A stretch of 64,000 nucleotides of DNA from Leeuwenhoekiella polynyae (GTDB lineage: Bacteria; Bacteroidota; Bacteroidia; Flavobacteriales; Flavobacteriaceae). The stretch lies in assembly GCF_042683665.1 (NCBI RefSeq), contig NZ_JBHUOO010000003.1, one strand, 5' to 3'. This document shows positions 35,969 through 43,916 of the stretch, piece after piece. The notes beneath the pieces were generated by a model. That model saw only the letters and a list, made by a program, of their open reading frames with translations. It had not been told where the DNA came from and made no database searches. The translations under genes and the position numbers were made by a program. How positions within the stretch are numbered: position 1 is the first letter of the stretch; every line of letters begins with the position of its first letter.

Positions 35969-36370
35969 TTGCCCAAAATTTAAGGGGTGGCGAGTATGCC
36001 CGGTGCTTGATATCAAAATAGACTTAATTACAAACTCATTTTCTATTAAAAACATATCTGCTGCTGCGAGCCGTTTCAGTCTTCCGCTTTTTTCCACCTT
36101 TTTTATTTGAACCAAATTGGGGTGGCGAGCTTATTTTGCGTTTTTCTATCAACTGCAATTACGATCTAAGAGCAACGCTAAATCAAATCCACAAAAATTA
36201 GCGCGAGCCGTTTCAGCCTTCTACTTATTCCACCTTTTTTATTGCCCAAAATTTAAGGGGTGGCGAGTATGCACGGTGCTTGATATCAAAATAGACTCAA
36301 TTACAAACTCATTTTCTATTAAAAACATATCTGCTGCTGCGAGCCGTTTCAGCCTTCCGCTTTTTTCCAC
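35955..36370 (+). repeat. Tandem array of ~137-bp non-coding units with alternating cores
   Basis: The blocks starting with TTCCACC (35955, 36092, 36228) and TTCCAC (36365) are spaced 137, 136 and 137 bp. Each unit has the constant order TTCCACCTTTTTTATT, then GGGGTGGCGAG (35984, 36119, 36257), then a core of 71-73 nt, then GCGAGCCGTTTCAG and CTTC. Cores 1 (35995-36065) and 3 (36268-36338) differ at only two positions; core 2 (36130-36202) is largely different. The pentamer GCGAG lies at both ends of every core. A 96-codon frame crosses units 2 and 3, but the periodicity and the two alternative cores argue against a protein. This is the main occupant of the 920-bp gene-free stretch between purF and sodA. 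Confidence 0.75.
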
Positions 36371-36400
36371 TTTTTTTTATTTGCATAAATTCGAACTTAA

Positions 36401-36550
36401 AAGCTAATTACTGTTGAATACGCTCGCTCAGAATCTTTAAGAGGACGTTACTATAGAGAACACGGTATTTTATTGGGCAAGAAACTATTTCAGTTCTATC
36501 AAAAGCATCCTAATAAACATTCTTCTCCAACCCTTCCTTATATGGAATGA
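36401..36550 (+). pseudogene. Possible gene remnant (C-terminal fragment)
   Basis: After a stop at 36398 a frame of 49 codons runs to a TGA at 36548-36550. The part around ARSESLRGRYYREHGILL and the following KKLFQFYQKHPNKH has a coding-like residue make-up. There is no ATG near its start. I do not recognise the family. It may be the 3' end of a decayed gene, or chance. The rest of the gap up to 36690 is AT-rich and shows nothing else. Confidence 0.25.
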
Positions 36551-36689
36551 AGTTACCTTTTCTAATAATTCCCATAATCTAAATGTTATGAATTCTCTGA
36601 GAACTTCAAATCAACTAGTATCCCTAGATTTCAAAACACCTATTCAATAAATTTTCATTTAAAAAATATGCTTTTTTAAAAAAAGGGCA

Positions 36690-36717
36690 TAAAAAAGCCC
36701 GGTAAAACCGGGCTTTA
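36690..36717 (-). terminator. Rho-independent terminator of sodA
   Basis: Perfect 10-bp stem AAAGCCCGGT (36694-36703) and ACCGGGCTTT (36707-36716) with a three-base loop, followed on the minus strand by a T run. It lies about 22 bp after the stop codon. Confidence 0.85.
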
Positions 36718-36738
36718 ATTACTATAAAAAAGTTTTTA

Positions 36739-37347
36739 TTATTTGTTCTGAGCATATCTGCTAGAAACTTCTTGCCAGTTGATTACATTAAAAAATGCAT
36801 CAATATATTCCGGACGCTTGTTCTGATACTTTAAGTAATAAGCATGTTCCCATACATCAATACCTAAAATTGGAGTTCCACCACAGCCTACTTCCGGCAT
36901 AAGTGGATTATCTTGGTTAGGAGTAGAACAAACTTCTACTTTTCCACCTTCGTGAACACATAACCATGCCCATCCAGAACCAAACTGAGTTCCTGCAGCA
37001 CTACTAAATTTATCTTTAAACGCGTCAAAAGATCCAAACGCAGCGTTAATAGCTTCTGCTAATTCACCAGTTGGCTCACCACCACCGTCAGGAGACATGA
37101 CCTCCCAGAACAAACTGTGATTGTAAAAACCTCCACCATTGTTACGAACAGCTTTGTTAGACATATCAAGATTAATCAATATATTCTCAATAGTCTTTCC
37201 TTCTAAATCTGTTCCTTCAATAGCAGCATTTAATTTACTGGTATAACCTGCGTGATGCTTATCATGGTGAATTTCCATGGTTTGAGCATCAATATTTGGT
37301 TCTAGTGCGTCTTTCGCGTATTTTAATTTCGGGAGTTGAAATGACAT
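36739..37347 (-). CDS. sodA: Superoxide dismutase, Mn type
   Basis: Superoxide dismutase of the Fe/Mn family, 202 residues, no signal peptide, so cytoplasmic. Metal ligands are His27 (HHDKHH), His77 (FYNHSLFW), Asp164 and His168 (GIDVWEHAYY). The outer-sphere glutamine sits in the NQD motif (Gln145), as in E. coli SodA, rather than near the second ligand as in SodB, so Mn is the likely metal, although Bacteroidota enzymes are often cambialistic. A -7 element TATCTTTG (minus strand, 37387-37394) lies about 40 bp upstream. It is monocistronic. Confidence 0.95.
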   Translation of the reverse strand: MSFQLPKLKYAKDALEPNIDAQTMEIHHDKHHAGYTSKLNAAIEGTDLEGKTIENILINLDMSNKAVRNNGGGFYNHSLFWEVMSPDGGGEPTGELAEAINAAFGSFDAFKDKFSSAAGTQFGSGWAWLCVHEGGKVEVCSTPNQDNPLMPEVGCGGTPILGIDVWEHAYYLKYQNKRPEYIDAFFNVINWQEVSSRYAQNK

Positions 37348-37386
37348 TTTTATTTAATTTTTTTCGTTAATAGAATAGTTGATAGT

Positions 37387-37394
37387 CAAAGATA
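37387..37394 (-). promoter_or_regulatory. Probable -7 element of the sodA promoter
   Basis: CAAAGATA on the plus strand reads TATCTTTG on the minus strand, matching TAnnTTTG, 39 bp upstream of the ATG. No clear TTG was found at 19-20 nt. Confidence 0.45.
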
Positions 37395-37534
37395 GTGATT
37401 CATAAGCCTTATTTAAAAGATGCTGTGTTATAATACTCTTAAGGTTTAACCTCTTAGCAATTAATTCTAAAATAAAAGCATATCTCTACAATTGGCTTGC
37501 GAGCTTCCACACGGTAATTTATTATCTTGAACCC

Positions 37535-40500
37535 ATGCAAAATCATCCTTCAATTTCTATTTATAACGCTTCTGCAGGTGCGGGTAAAACCTTCGCTCTT
37601 GTAAAGAATTATCTCAGCATCTTATTTAAAAGTAACAACGAATTCAAATACCGTCGTATTCTCGCCATAACTTTTACAAACAAAGCTGTGGCAGAGATGA
37701 AAATGCGCATTGTAAAAAACCTTCAGGAATTTTCAAATGAAGCTATTTTTGAAAATCCAAGTCCAATGCTTCTCACAATCGAGGAAGAAACTGAACTGAG
37801 CCGAGAAGAAATTCATGAAAAATCAAAACGCCTACTGAAAAATATTGTTCAGGATTTTGCCTCTTTTGATGTGGTTACCATAGATAATTTTACACATCGC
37901 ATCATTCGCACCTTTGCTTATGACCTTAAAATTCCTCAAAACTTTGAAGTTGAGCTCAACACTCAGGATGTTTTAGAGCAAGCCGTAGACAACTTGATTG
38001 ATAAGGCGGGGAGAGATCCGCTTATCACACAAGTTCTACTAGATTATGCATTTGAAAAAATTGATGACGATAAAAGCTGGGATATTTCACTTGATTTCTA
38101 TGAGATAAGCAGACTGCTACTTAGTGAAAATGATCGCAAATTTTTAAAGAGAATAAACAACAAGTCTTTAAAAGAATTTGCAGAACTTAAAAAGTATTTA
38201 AAAGCTTCTAATAAAAAACTTGAAGTTCAGATTAAAGAATCAGCAAAATCCTTATTAGAATTTTTCAGTACAAATGGTCTTGAAGAAGCGCACTTTAAAG
38301 GAAAATATCTTCCAAAGACAGTCTTCAAATTTTCAGAAGGAAATTTTGCATTAAATACTTCTTCTGCTTGGGTGATTAAATTGGGTGAAGAACCTATGTA
38401 CACCAAAACCCAGAAAGATATCATTAAGCAAACTTTAGATCAGATCGCTCCAGAAATTACAACCAAATTCAACACTATAAGATCTGACATTTTTCAGTTG
38501 AAATTTCAGGAGGAACTTTACAAAAAACTGACACCCCTTTCTGTTTTACAAGCTATACAAAAAGAAGTTGATGCGCTTAAATCTGAAAATAACTTAGTTT
38601 TAATTTCAGACTTTAATGAACTTATTCATAAAAACATTGCTAACCAGCCAACACCATTTATATATGAACGTTTAGGCGAGCGCTATGAAAACTACTTTAT
38701 TGATGAGTTTCAGGATACTTCTGTCTTGCAATGGAATAATCTAGTACCACTAATAGATAACGCCGTAAGCACCAATCAGCCTGAAAGTCTGGCAAACAGC
38801 TTAATGCTTGTAGGCGACCCCAAACAAGCCATATACAGATGGCGCGGCGGAGAAGCAGGTCAGTTCATTAGCTTATCAAAAGATGAAGTTAATCCGTTTC
38901 AAAACAGAGATAAAAAAACCATTGATCTTCCTTTTAATTACAGAAGTTATGATCAAATCATACATTTTAATAATTCCTTTTTTACTGAAATAGCATCTGT
39001 TTTTGCCTACGACGAGTATAAAAATATCTATACTTCTGGAAATGCTCAAAAGGAAAACTCCAGAACAGGAGGTTATGTTTCCATTTCATTTGTAGACGCC
39101 GATACAAATACAGATGCTGAACCGCTATACCTAGATGAAGTTGTAAAGTCCATTAAATCTTGCCAAGAAAATGGTTTTAAACTTCACGAGCTCTGCATTC
39201 TCGTGAGAAGAAATGCCGAAGGAGTTGCTATCGCGCAACGTCTTCAGGAAGAGAAAATACCAGTTATATCTAGTGAAAGTTTGCTTCTTAAACAGTCTCC
39301 TCAAGTTCAATTTATAATCAATTTATTGCACTTTACATTAGAACCAGATTCTAATGCCATCAACATCAAGTTGCTTGAATATTTGGCGAAATTCCATTTA
39401 AAAATTGAAGACAAGCATGAGTTTTATAAATATTACTTATCGTATTCCGGAGAAACTTTATTCAACACTATTTTTGAAGATTCTGATGATTTTGATTTTA
39501 ATTTATGCTCTTCCTTACCCATTTATGAAGCTGTAGAATATATAATAAGAAGCTTTAACCTGAATCTGGAAGGCGGGTCTTATCTACAGTTTTTCTTAGA
39601 TGCTATTTATGATTTCTCTCAAAAAAATTACGGTGGTATTCCCGAATTCATAATATGGTGGGATCGCAAAAAAGATAAATTGAGCATCAGCACACCACCT
39701 GCTTCAGAAGCTATACAGATCATGACTATTCACAAAGCCAAAGGACTGGAGTTTCGGGTGGTTATTTACCCTTTTGCACATACTGACCTCCATCCTACTA
39801 AATCTGATTCTTATAATTGGTATTTACCGGAAGAAAATGAATTCTTAGGATTTGAAGCATTGTTGTTGGGACAAAAAAGTGAACTACTAGATTACAATGA
39901 GCAGACCTCTGTTCTGTATCACCAAAAAAGAATTCAACAACAACTCGATAATATAAATGTATTATATGTAGCACTCACGAGAAGTGTTGAGCAATTGTAC
40001 ATAATTAGTAAAAGCAGCAAACTCAGAGGTGAACCGAAAAATTTTTCTGACCTATTGAGACTTTATTTAGAAAATCAAAATTTATTCAATACTGATCAAA
40101 ACAAGTATTACTTTGGCAATCAACAGCGTATCTCTCACACTAAAGCGTTAGCAAACAATTCAAATGAATTGAAACTTATAAGCACCGCTAAAGAATCTCA
40201 TGATTTAATATTAGTCACACAGGCAGAAGCACTATGGGATACCGCACGACTAGAAGCCATAAGTTTTGGAAATATCGTCCACGAATTGATGGCTGAAATC
40301 AAAACCGAAAAGCATATAGATTCTGCGCTAAAAAAGGCTATAACTAAAGGAATGATTACAACAAAGCAATTAGAACCGTTAGAGACCAAACTCAGAGAAT
40401 TAATTGTTGCATTGCAGGAACACGGTTTTTTTAATCCTCAACATCAAATTCTTAATGAACGAGCAATTCTTACTTCCGGGAAGATGCTCAGACCAGATCG

Positions 40501-40678
40501 AGTGGAAATTGATCCCACAAATAAACTATGGCTTTTAGATTATAAGACCGGAGAGCCTCATCAAAACCACAAAAACCAGATAACAAAATATGAAAATGTA
40601 TTACTAAAAATGAATTATCAAGTAGTGAAAAAAGTCATAATCTACCTGAATGCTAAAAAACCAATACAGGTTCTTTAA
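37535..40678 (+). CDS. UvrD-type helicase-nuclease, AddA/RecB-like
   Basis: Large DNA repair enzyme of 1047 residues, the helicase-nuclease subunit of an AddAB-type complex that processes double-strand breaks. Walker A is ASAGAGKT at residues 12-19. Motif Ia (ILAITFTNKAVAEMKMRI), motif II (NYFIDEFQDTSVLQW), motif III (LVGDPKQAIYRWRGGE), and motifs V/VI (IMTIHKAKGLEFRVVIYP, NVLYVALTRSVEQLYII) are all present. The C-terminal PD-(D/E)XK nuclease has HELMAE and LLDYKTGE. The likely partner, an AddB-like protein, is encoded at 43917, after two OmpA genes. Confidence 0.93.
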   Translation: MQNHPSISIYNASAGAGKTFALVKNYLSILFKSNNEFKYRRILAITFTNKAVAEMKMRIVKNLQEFSNEAIFENPSPMLLTIEEETELSREEIHEKSKRLLKNIVQDFASFDVVTIDNFTHRIIRTFAYDLKIPQNFEVELNTQDVLEQAVDNLIDKAGRDPLITQVLLDYAFEKIDDDKSWDISLDFYEISRLLLSENDRKFLKRINNKSLKEFAELKKYLKASNKKLEVQIKESAKSLLEFFSTNGLEEAHFKGKYLPKTVFKFSEGNFALNTSSAWVIKLGEEPMYTKTQKDIIKQTLDQIAPEITTKFNTIRSDIFQLKFQEELYKKLTPLSVLQAIQKEVDALKSENNLVLISDFNELIHKNIANQPTPFIYERLGERYENYFIDEFQDTSVLQWNNLVPLIDNAVSTNQPESLANSLMLVGDPKQAIYRWRGGEAGQFISLSKDEVNPFQNRDKKTIDLPFNYRSYDQIIHFNNSFFTEIASVFAYDEYKNIYTSGNAQKENSRTGGYVSISFVDADTNTDAEPLYLDEVVKSIKSCQENGFKLHELCILVRRNAEGVAIAQRLQEEKIPVISSESLLLKQSPQVQFIINLLHFTLEPDSNAINIKLLEYLAKFHLKIEDKHEFYKYYLSYSGETLFNTIFEDSDDFDFNLCSSLPIYEAVEYIIRSFNLNLEGGSYLQFFLDAIYDFSQKNYGGIPEFIIWWDRKKDKLSISTPPASEAIQIMTIHKAKGLEFRVVIYPFAHTDLHPTKSDSYNWYLPEENEFLGFEALLLGQKSELLDYNEQTSVLYHQKRIQQQLDNINVLYVALTRSVEQLYIISKSSKLRGEPKNFSDLLRLYLENQNLFNTDQNKYYFGNQQRISHTKALANNSNELKLISTAKESHDLILVTQAEALWDTARLEAISFGNIVHELMAEIKTEKHIDSALKKAITKGMITTKQLEPLETKLRELIVALQEHGFFNPQHQILNERAILTSGKMLRPDRVEIDPTNKLWLLDYKTGEPHQNHKNQITKYENVLLKMNYQVVKKVIIYLNAKKPIQVL

Positions 40679-40868
40679 CATTTTATATACAATCTTAAAT
40701 CTTAAAATATTCATAATCAGTCATATTCACGACTCTATTTAAAATGCTAATTATAAGGAGGTAAAGTACATTTTTTATTAACTCAAAGCATATTTATACT
40801 GTCTAACAGAGACTTACAGTAATTATAATTCTTAGTAAAGGTTTAATAAAACTTTATCACTTGTGGTT

Positions 40869-40898
40869 TTGCAGGTATATTTTAACAAACTACTTTTA
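40869..40898 (+). promoter_or_regulatory. Promoter of the first OmpA gene
   Basis: TTG (40869-40871), 19 nt, then TACTTTTA (40891-40898), one base off TAnnTTTG. The surrounding sequence (TTTTAACAAA just before the -7 box) is shared with the promoter of the second OmpA gene. Confidence 0.55.
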
Positions 40899-40926
40899 CC
40901 TCAATAATTTAACAAACCATTTAATT

Positions 40927-42303
40927 ATGATTAGAAGTACTAGTTTATTACTGGTGTTGTTTGCTTTCTTAGCAGGCTCATTAAGTGTAAGTGCGCAAGA
41001 CGAAAACAATCCTTGGTATATAAGCATTGGTGTAAACGCAGTTGACACATATCCTGTATGGCCAGGTGAGAGACCAACTACTGGTGGTTTTCCAAATGAA
41101 TTTTATAATGTAGATGATCACTGGAATATTCTTCCATCAATATCAACAATCTATGTAGGTCGCTATATAGGTAGTGGTTTTAGTTTTGGTGTTAGAGGTT
41201 CACTAAATAAAATTGAAAAATTAGGTGATGCCCCAGCAAATGACTTAGCATATTACGCTGTTGATGGTATGTTCACTTACAGTTTCCGCGATGCTCTTTT
41301 TGGAGAGGGTGGCTGGTTTGATCCGTATTTAGGTGCAGGTGGTGGTTATGTTTTTATAGGAGATCTTCCTAGCCACGGTACTCTAAACGGTACAGTAGGT
41401 TTAAAAATCTGGTTATCAGACAATCTTAATTTAAACCTGTCATCAACGTATAAGCATGCGATGGAAGGCTATTATACAAGACATTTTCAACATACTGCTG
41501 GTATAGGTTTCAATTTTGGCGGAACTGATACTGACGGCGATGGTATTTATGATGATAAAGATGAATGTCCTGATACTCCAGGTTTAGAAGAATTTAATGG
41601 TTGTCCAGACACAGATGGTGATGGTATCAAAGATTCTGAAGATGCTTGTCCTGAAGTTGCTGGTTTACCAGAATTTAATGGATGTCCTGACTCTGACGGT
41701 GATGGCATCGCTGACCCAGAAGATGCTTGCCCTGATGTTGCCGGACCTGCAGAAACTAATGGCTGTCCTGATGCTGACGGTGATGGAGTAATTGACTCAG
41801 AAGATAACTGTCCTAACGAGGCTGGCCCTGCTGAAAATGATGGATGCCCTTACGAAGACCAGGATAACGATGGTGTTTTAGATAAAGATGATGATTGTCC
41901 TACTGTACCGGGAACTGTTGCTAATAATGGTTGTCCTGAAGTAACTGTTGAAATTCTTGAAGAAATCAACGTACAGGTTAGAACTGTATTATTTGATTTG
42001 AATAAAGCTTCTATTCGTGCTGAATCTTACGAGACTCTGAATACAGTTGCTGAAACAATGAAAGAATATCCTAACACAAGATTCTTAATTGAAGGCCATA
42101 CTGACAGTCAGGGTTCTGATGCTTATAATTTAAAATTATCAGATGAAAGAGCAGCATCAGTAAAAGACTATTTAATTAAACAAGGTTTACCAGCAACGAG
42201 ACTTTCTTCAGAAGGATTTGGAGAGTCTAAGCCAGTAGCTACAAATGCAACTGCAGCTGGAAGACAACAAAACAGACGTGTAGAAATATCACTTATAGAA
42301 TAA
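40927..42303 (+). CDS. OmpA family outer-membrane protein with thrombospondin type 3 repeats (copy 1)
   Basis: Outer-membrane protein of 458 residues. I start at the ATG at 40927, which gives a clean signal peptide ending SVSAQ; an in-frame TTG further upstream lies in the promoter. An N-terminal eight-stranded barrel (about residues 25-195) is followed by five calcium-binding TSP3 repeats of the DTDGDGI...DECP type (about 198-345), then the OmpA peptidoglycan-binding domain (FLIEGHTDSQGSDAYNLKLS, ending RRVEISLIE). The next gene is a close paralogue with the same architecture and a similar promoter, so the two arose by tandem duplication. This class is often among the most abundant outer-membrane proteins in Flavobacteriaceae. 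Confidence 0.93.
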   Translation: MIRSTSLLLVLFAFLAGSLSVSAQDENNPWYISIGVNAVDTYPVWPGERPTTGGFPNEFYNVDDHWNILPSISTIYVGRYIGSGFSFGVRGSLNKIEKLGDAPANDLAYYAVDGMFTYSFRDALFGEGGWFDPYLGAGGGYVFIGDLPSHGTLNGTVGLKIWLSDNLNLNLSSTYKHAMEGYYTRHFQHTAGIGFNFGGTDTDGDGIYDDKDECPDTPGLEEFNGCPDTDGDGIKDSEDACPEVAGLPEFNGCPDSDGDGIADPEDACPDVAGPAETNGCPDADGDGVIDSEDNCPNEAGPAENDGCPYEDQDNDGVLDKDDDCPTVPGTVANNGCPEVTVEILEEINVQVRTVLFDLNKASIRAESYETLNTVAETMKEYPNTRFLIEGHTDSQGSDAYNLKLSDERAASVKDYLIKQGLPATRLSSEGFGESKPVATNATAAGRQQNRRVEISLIE

Positions 42304-42389
42304 TGTAATTATAAAAGATCTGGCAACAGAATCAAGTCGAGAATCATTCCATTTTAATTATAAAAATGTGATTTTTATTAAATTTGACT

Positions 42390-42419
42390 TTGTTGCTAGA
42401 TTTTAACAAATTACATTTG
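42390..42419 (+). promoter_or_regulatory. Promoter of the second OmpA gene
   Basis: TTG (42390-42392), 19 nt, then TACATTTG (42412-42419), a full match to the Bacteroidota consensus, 33 bp before the ATG at 42453. Related to the promoter of copy 1. Confidence 0.7.
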
Positions 42420-42452
42420 CTTCAATTAACACTTAAATTTTACTTACTTAAC

Positions 42453-43838
42453 ATGAAAAATCTTACTAAATTATTTCTGTTTGCAGTTTTGATCTTCGCA
42501 GGTCTTAACACTGCAAACGCACAAGACAAAAACAACCCTTGGGCTGTTAGTATTGGTGTGAATGCAGTTGATACTTATCCTGTATATCCACCAGACAACA
42601 GACCTTTAACCGGAGGTTTTCCTGATGAATTTTATAATGTTTCTGATCACTGGAATATTCTTCCTTCAGTTTCTACACTTTATGTAGGTCGTTACATAGG
42701 TGCAGGATTTGCTCTAGGTGTGAGAGGATCTATCAACAAAATTGACAAAATGGGAGATCTTCCTGTTGATGATTTAGCTTACTACGCTGTAGATGGTATG
42801 TTTTCTTATAGCTTCCGTGATGCTCTTTTTGGAGAAGGCGGTTGGTTTGACCCTTACCTAGGTGGTGGTGGTGGTTACGTGTTCATTGGCGATATGCCAA
42901 GTCACGGAACCCTTAACGGTACTGTAGGTTTAAAAATTTGGTTAAGCGATAACATTAACCTTGACTTATCTTCTACTTATAAGCATGCAATGATGCCTGG
43001 TACTTATTATACAAGACATATGCAGCACGTAGTGGGTGTAGGTTTCACTTTCGGTGGAACAGATACTGATGGTGATGGTATTTATGATGATGAAGATGAG
43101 TGCCCTGAAACTCCAGGTTTAAAAGAATTCAACGGATGTCCTGATACTGATGGTGACGGTATTAAAGATTCTGAAGATGCTTGTCCAGAAGTAGCTGGTT
43201 TACCAGAATTTAATGGATGTCCTGACTCTGATGGTGATGGTATCCCAGATAATGAAGATGCTTGTCCTGACGTTGCTGGTCCTGCTTCAACTAATGGTTG
43301 TCCTGATGCTGATGGTGACGGTGTAATTGATTCAGAAGATGAGTGCCCTAACGAAGCTGGTCCTGCATCTAACAACGGTTGCCCATTTGCTGATGCTGAT
43401 GGTGACGGTGTTGCTGATAAAGATGATGACTGTCCTAACGTAGCTGGTCCTGCTTCTAACAATGGTTGTCCTGAAGTTGACGCTAGTGTACTAGAGACTT
43501 TAAATGGTGAAGCTGGTCGTATCTTATTTGATACTGACAAAGCTACAATTAGAAAAAGCTCTTATGCAACTCTTACTACAATCGCTAATATCGTAAAAGA
43601 ATACCCTACTGCTTCTTTTGAAGTTGAAGGTCACGCTGATAGCCGCGCGAGTAACGCATACAACATGGATCTTTCTGAAAGAAGAGCTCAATCTGTTGTT
43701 GATTACTTAACTAGTAAAGAAGGTGTAAATGGTAGCCAATTATCTATCAAAGCTTACGGTGAAGAGCAGCCTATCGCTCCTAACACTACAGCTGCAGGTA
43801 TGCAACTTAACAGACGTGTAAAGCTTACTTTAAAGTAA
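42453..43838 (+). CDS. OmpA family outer-membrane protein with thrombospondin type 3 repeats (copy 2)
   Basis: Outer-membrane protein of 461 residues, paralogue of the preceding gene. The ATG at 42453 gives a signal peptide ending TANAQ; the upstream TTG start would sit inside the promoter. The barrel shares long stretches with copy 1 (DDLAYYAVDGMF, SFRDALFGEGGWFDPYLG). TSP3 repeats follow (about residues 195-345), then the OmpA domain (FEVEGHADSRASNAYNMDLS). The main differences from copy 1 are in the last TSP3 repeat and the OmpA domain. It has its own promoter and a strong terminator, so it is an independent transcription unit inside the addA-addB interval. Confidence 0.93.
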   Translation: MKNLTKLFLFAVLIFAGLNTANAQDKNNPWAVSIGVNAVDTYPVYPPDNRPLTGGFPDEFYNVSDHWNILPSVSTLYVGRYIGAGFALGVRGSINKIDKMGDLPVDDLAYYAVDGMFSYSFRDALFGEGGWFDPYLGGGGGYVFIGDMPSHGTLNGTVGLKIWLSDNINLDLSSTYKHAMMPGTYYTRHMQHVVGVGFTFGGTDTDGDGIYDDEDECPETPGLKEFNGCPDTDGDGIKDSEDACPEVAGLPEFNGCPDSDGDGIPDNEDACPDVAGPASTNGCPDADGDGVIDSEDECPNEAGPASNNGCPFADADGDGVADKDDDCPNVAGPASNNGCPEVDASVLETLNGEAGRILFDTDKATIRKSSYATLTTIANIVKEYPTASFEVEGHADSRASNAYNMDLSERRAQSVVDYLTSKEGVNGSQLSIKAYGEEQPIAPNTTAAGMQLNRRVKLTLK

Positions 43839-43877
43839 GACTTGATTCAGTTTAAATCTGAAATAATATATTTGGAA

Positions 43878-43910
43878 AACGCCCTGAGAAATCAGGGCGT
43901 TTTTTATTTT
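43878..43910 (+). terminator. Rho-independent terminator after the second OmpA gene
   Basis: Perfect 10-bp stem AACGCCCTGA (43878-43887) and TCAGGGCGTT (43892-43901) with a GAAA loop and a long T tract. It ends only about 7 bp before the AddB-like start codon, so that gene either is leaderless or depends on readthrough. Confidence 0.88.
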
Positions 43911-43916
43911 TAACTT

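Noticed and set aside
35955..36370. Tandem array read as a CRISPR
   Set aside because: Constant linkers of about 62-65 nt and cores of 71-73 nt are too long, cores 1 and 3 are near-identical, and no cas gene is in the window.
35955..36370. Tandem array read as integron attC cassettes
   Set aside because: No GTTRRRY/RYYYAAC core sites, no cassette genes and no integrase nearby.
43082..43540. 152-codon minus-strand frame inside the second OmpA gene
   Set aside because: It mirrors the TSP3 repeats (Ser/Pro/Gly-rich periodic sequence), an artefact of the repetitive codons on the other strand.
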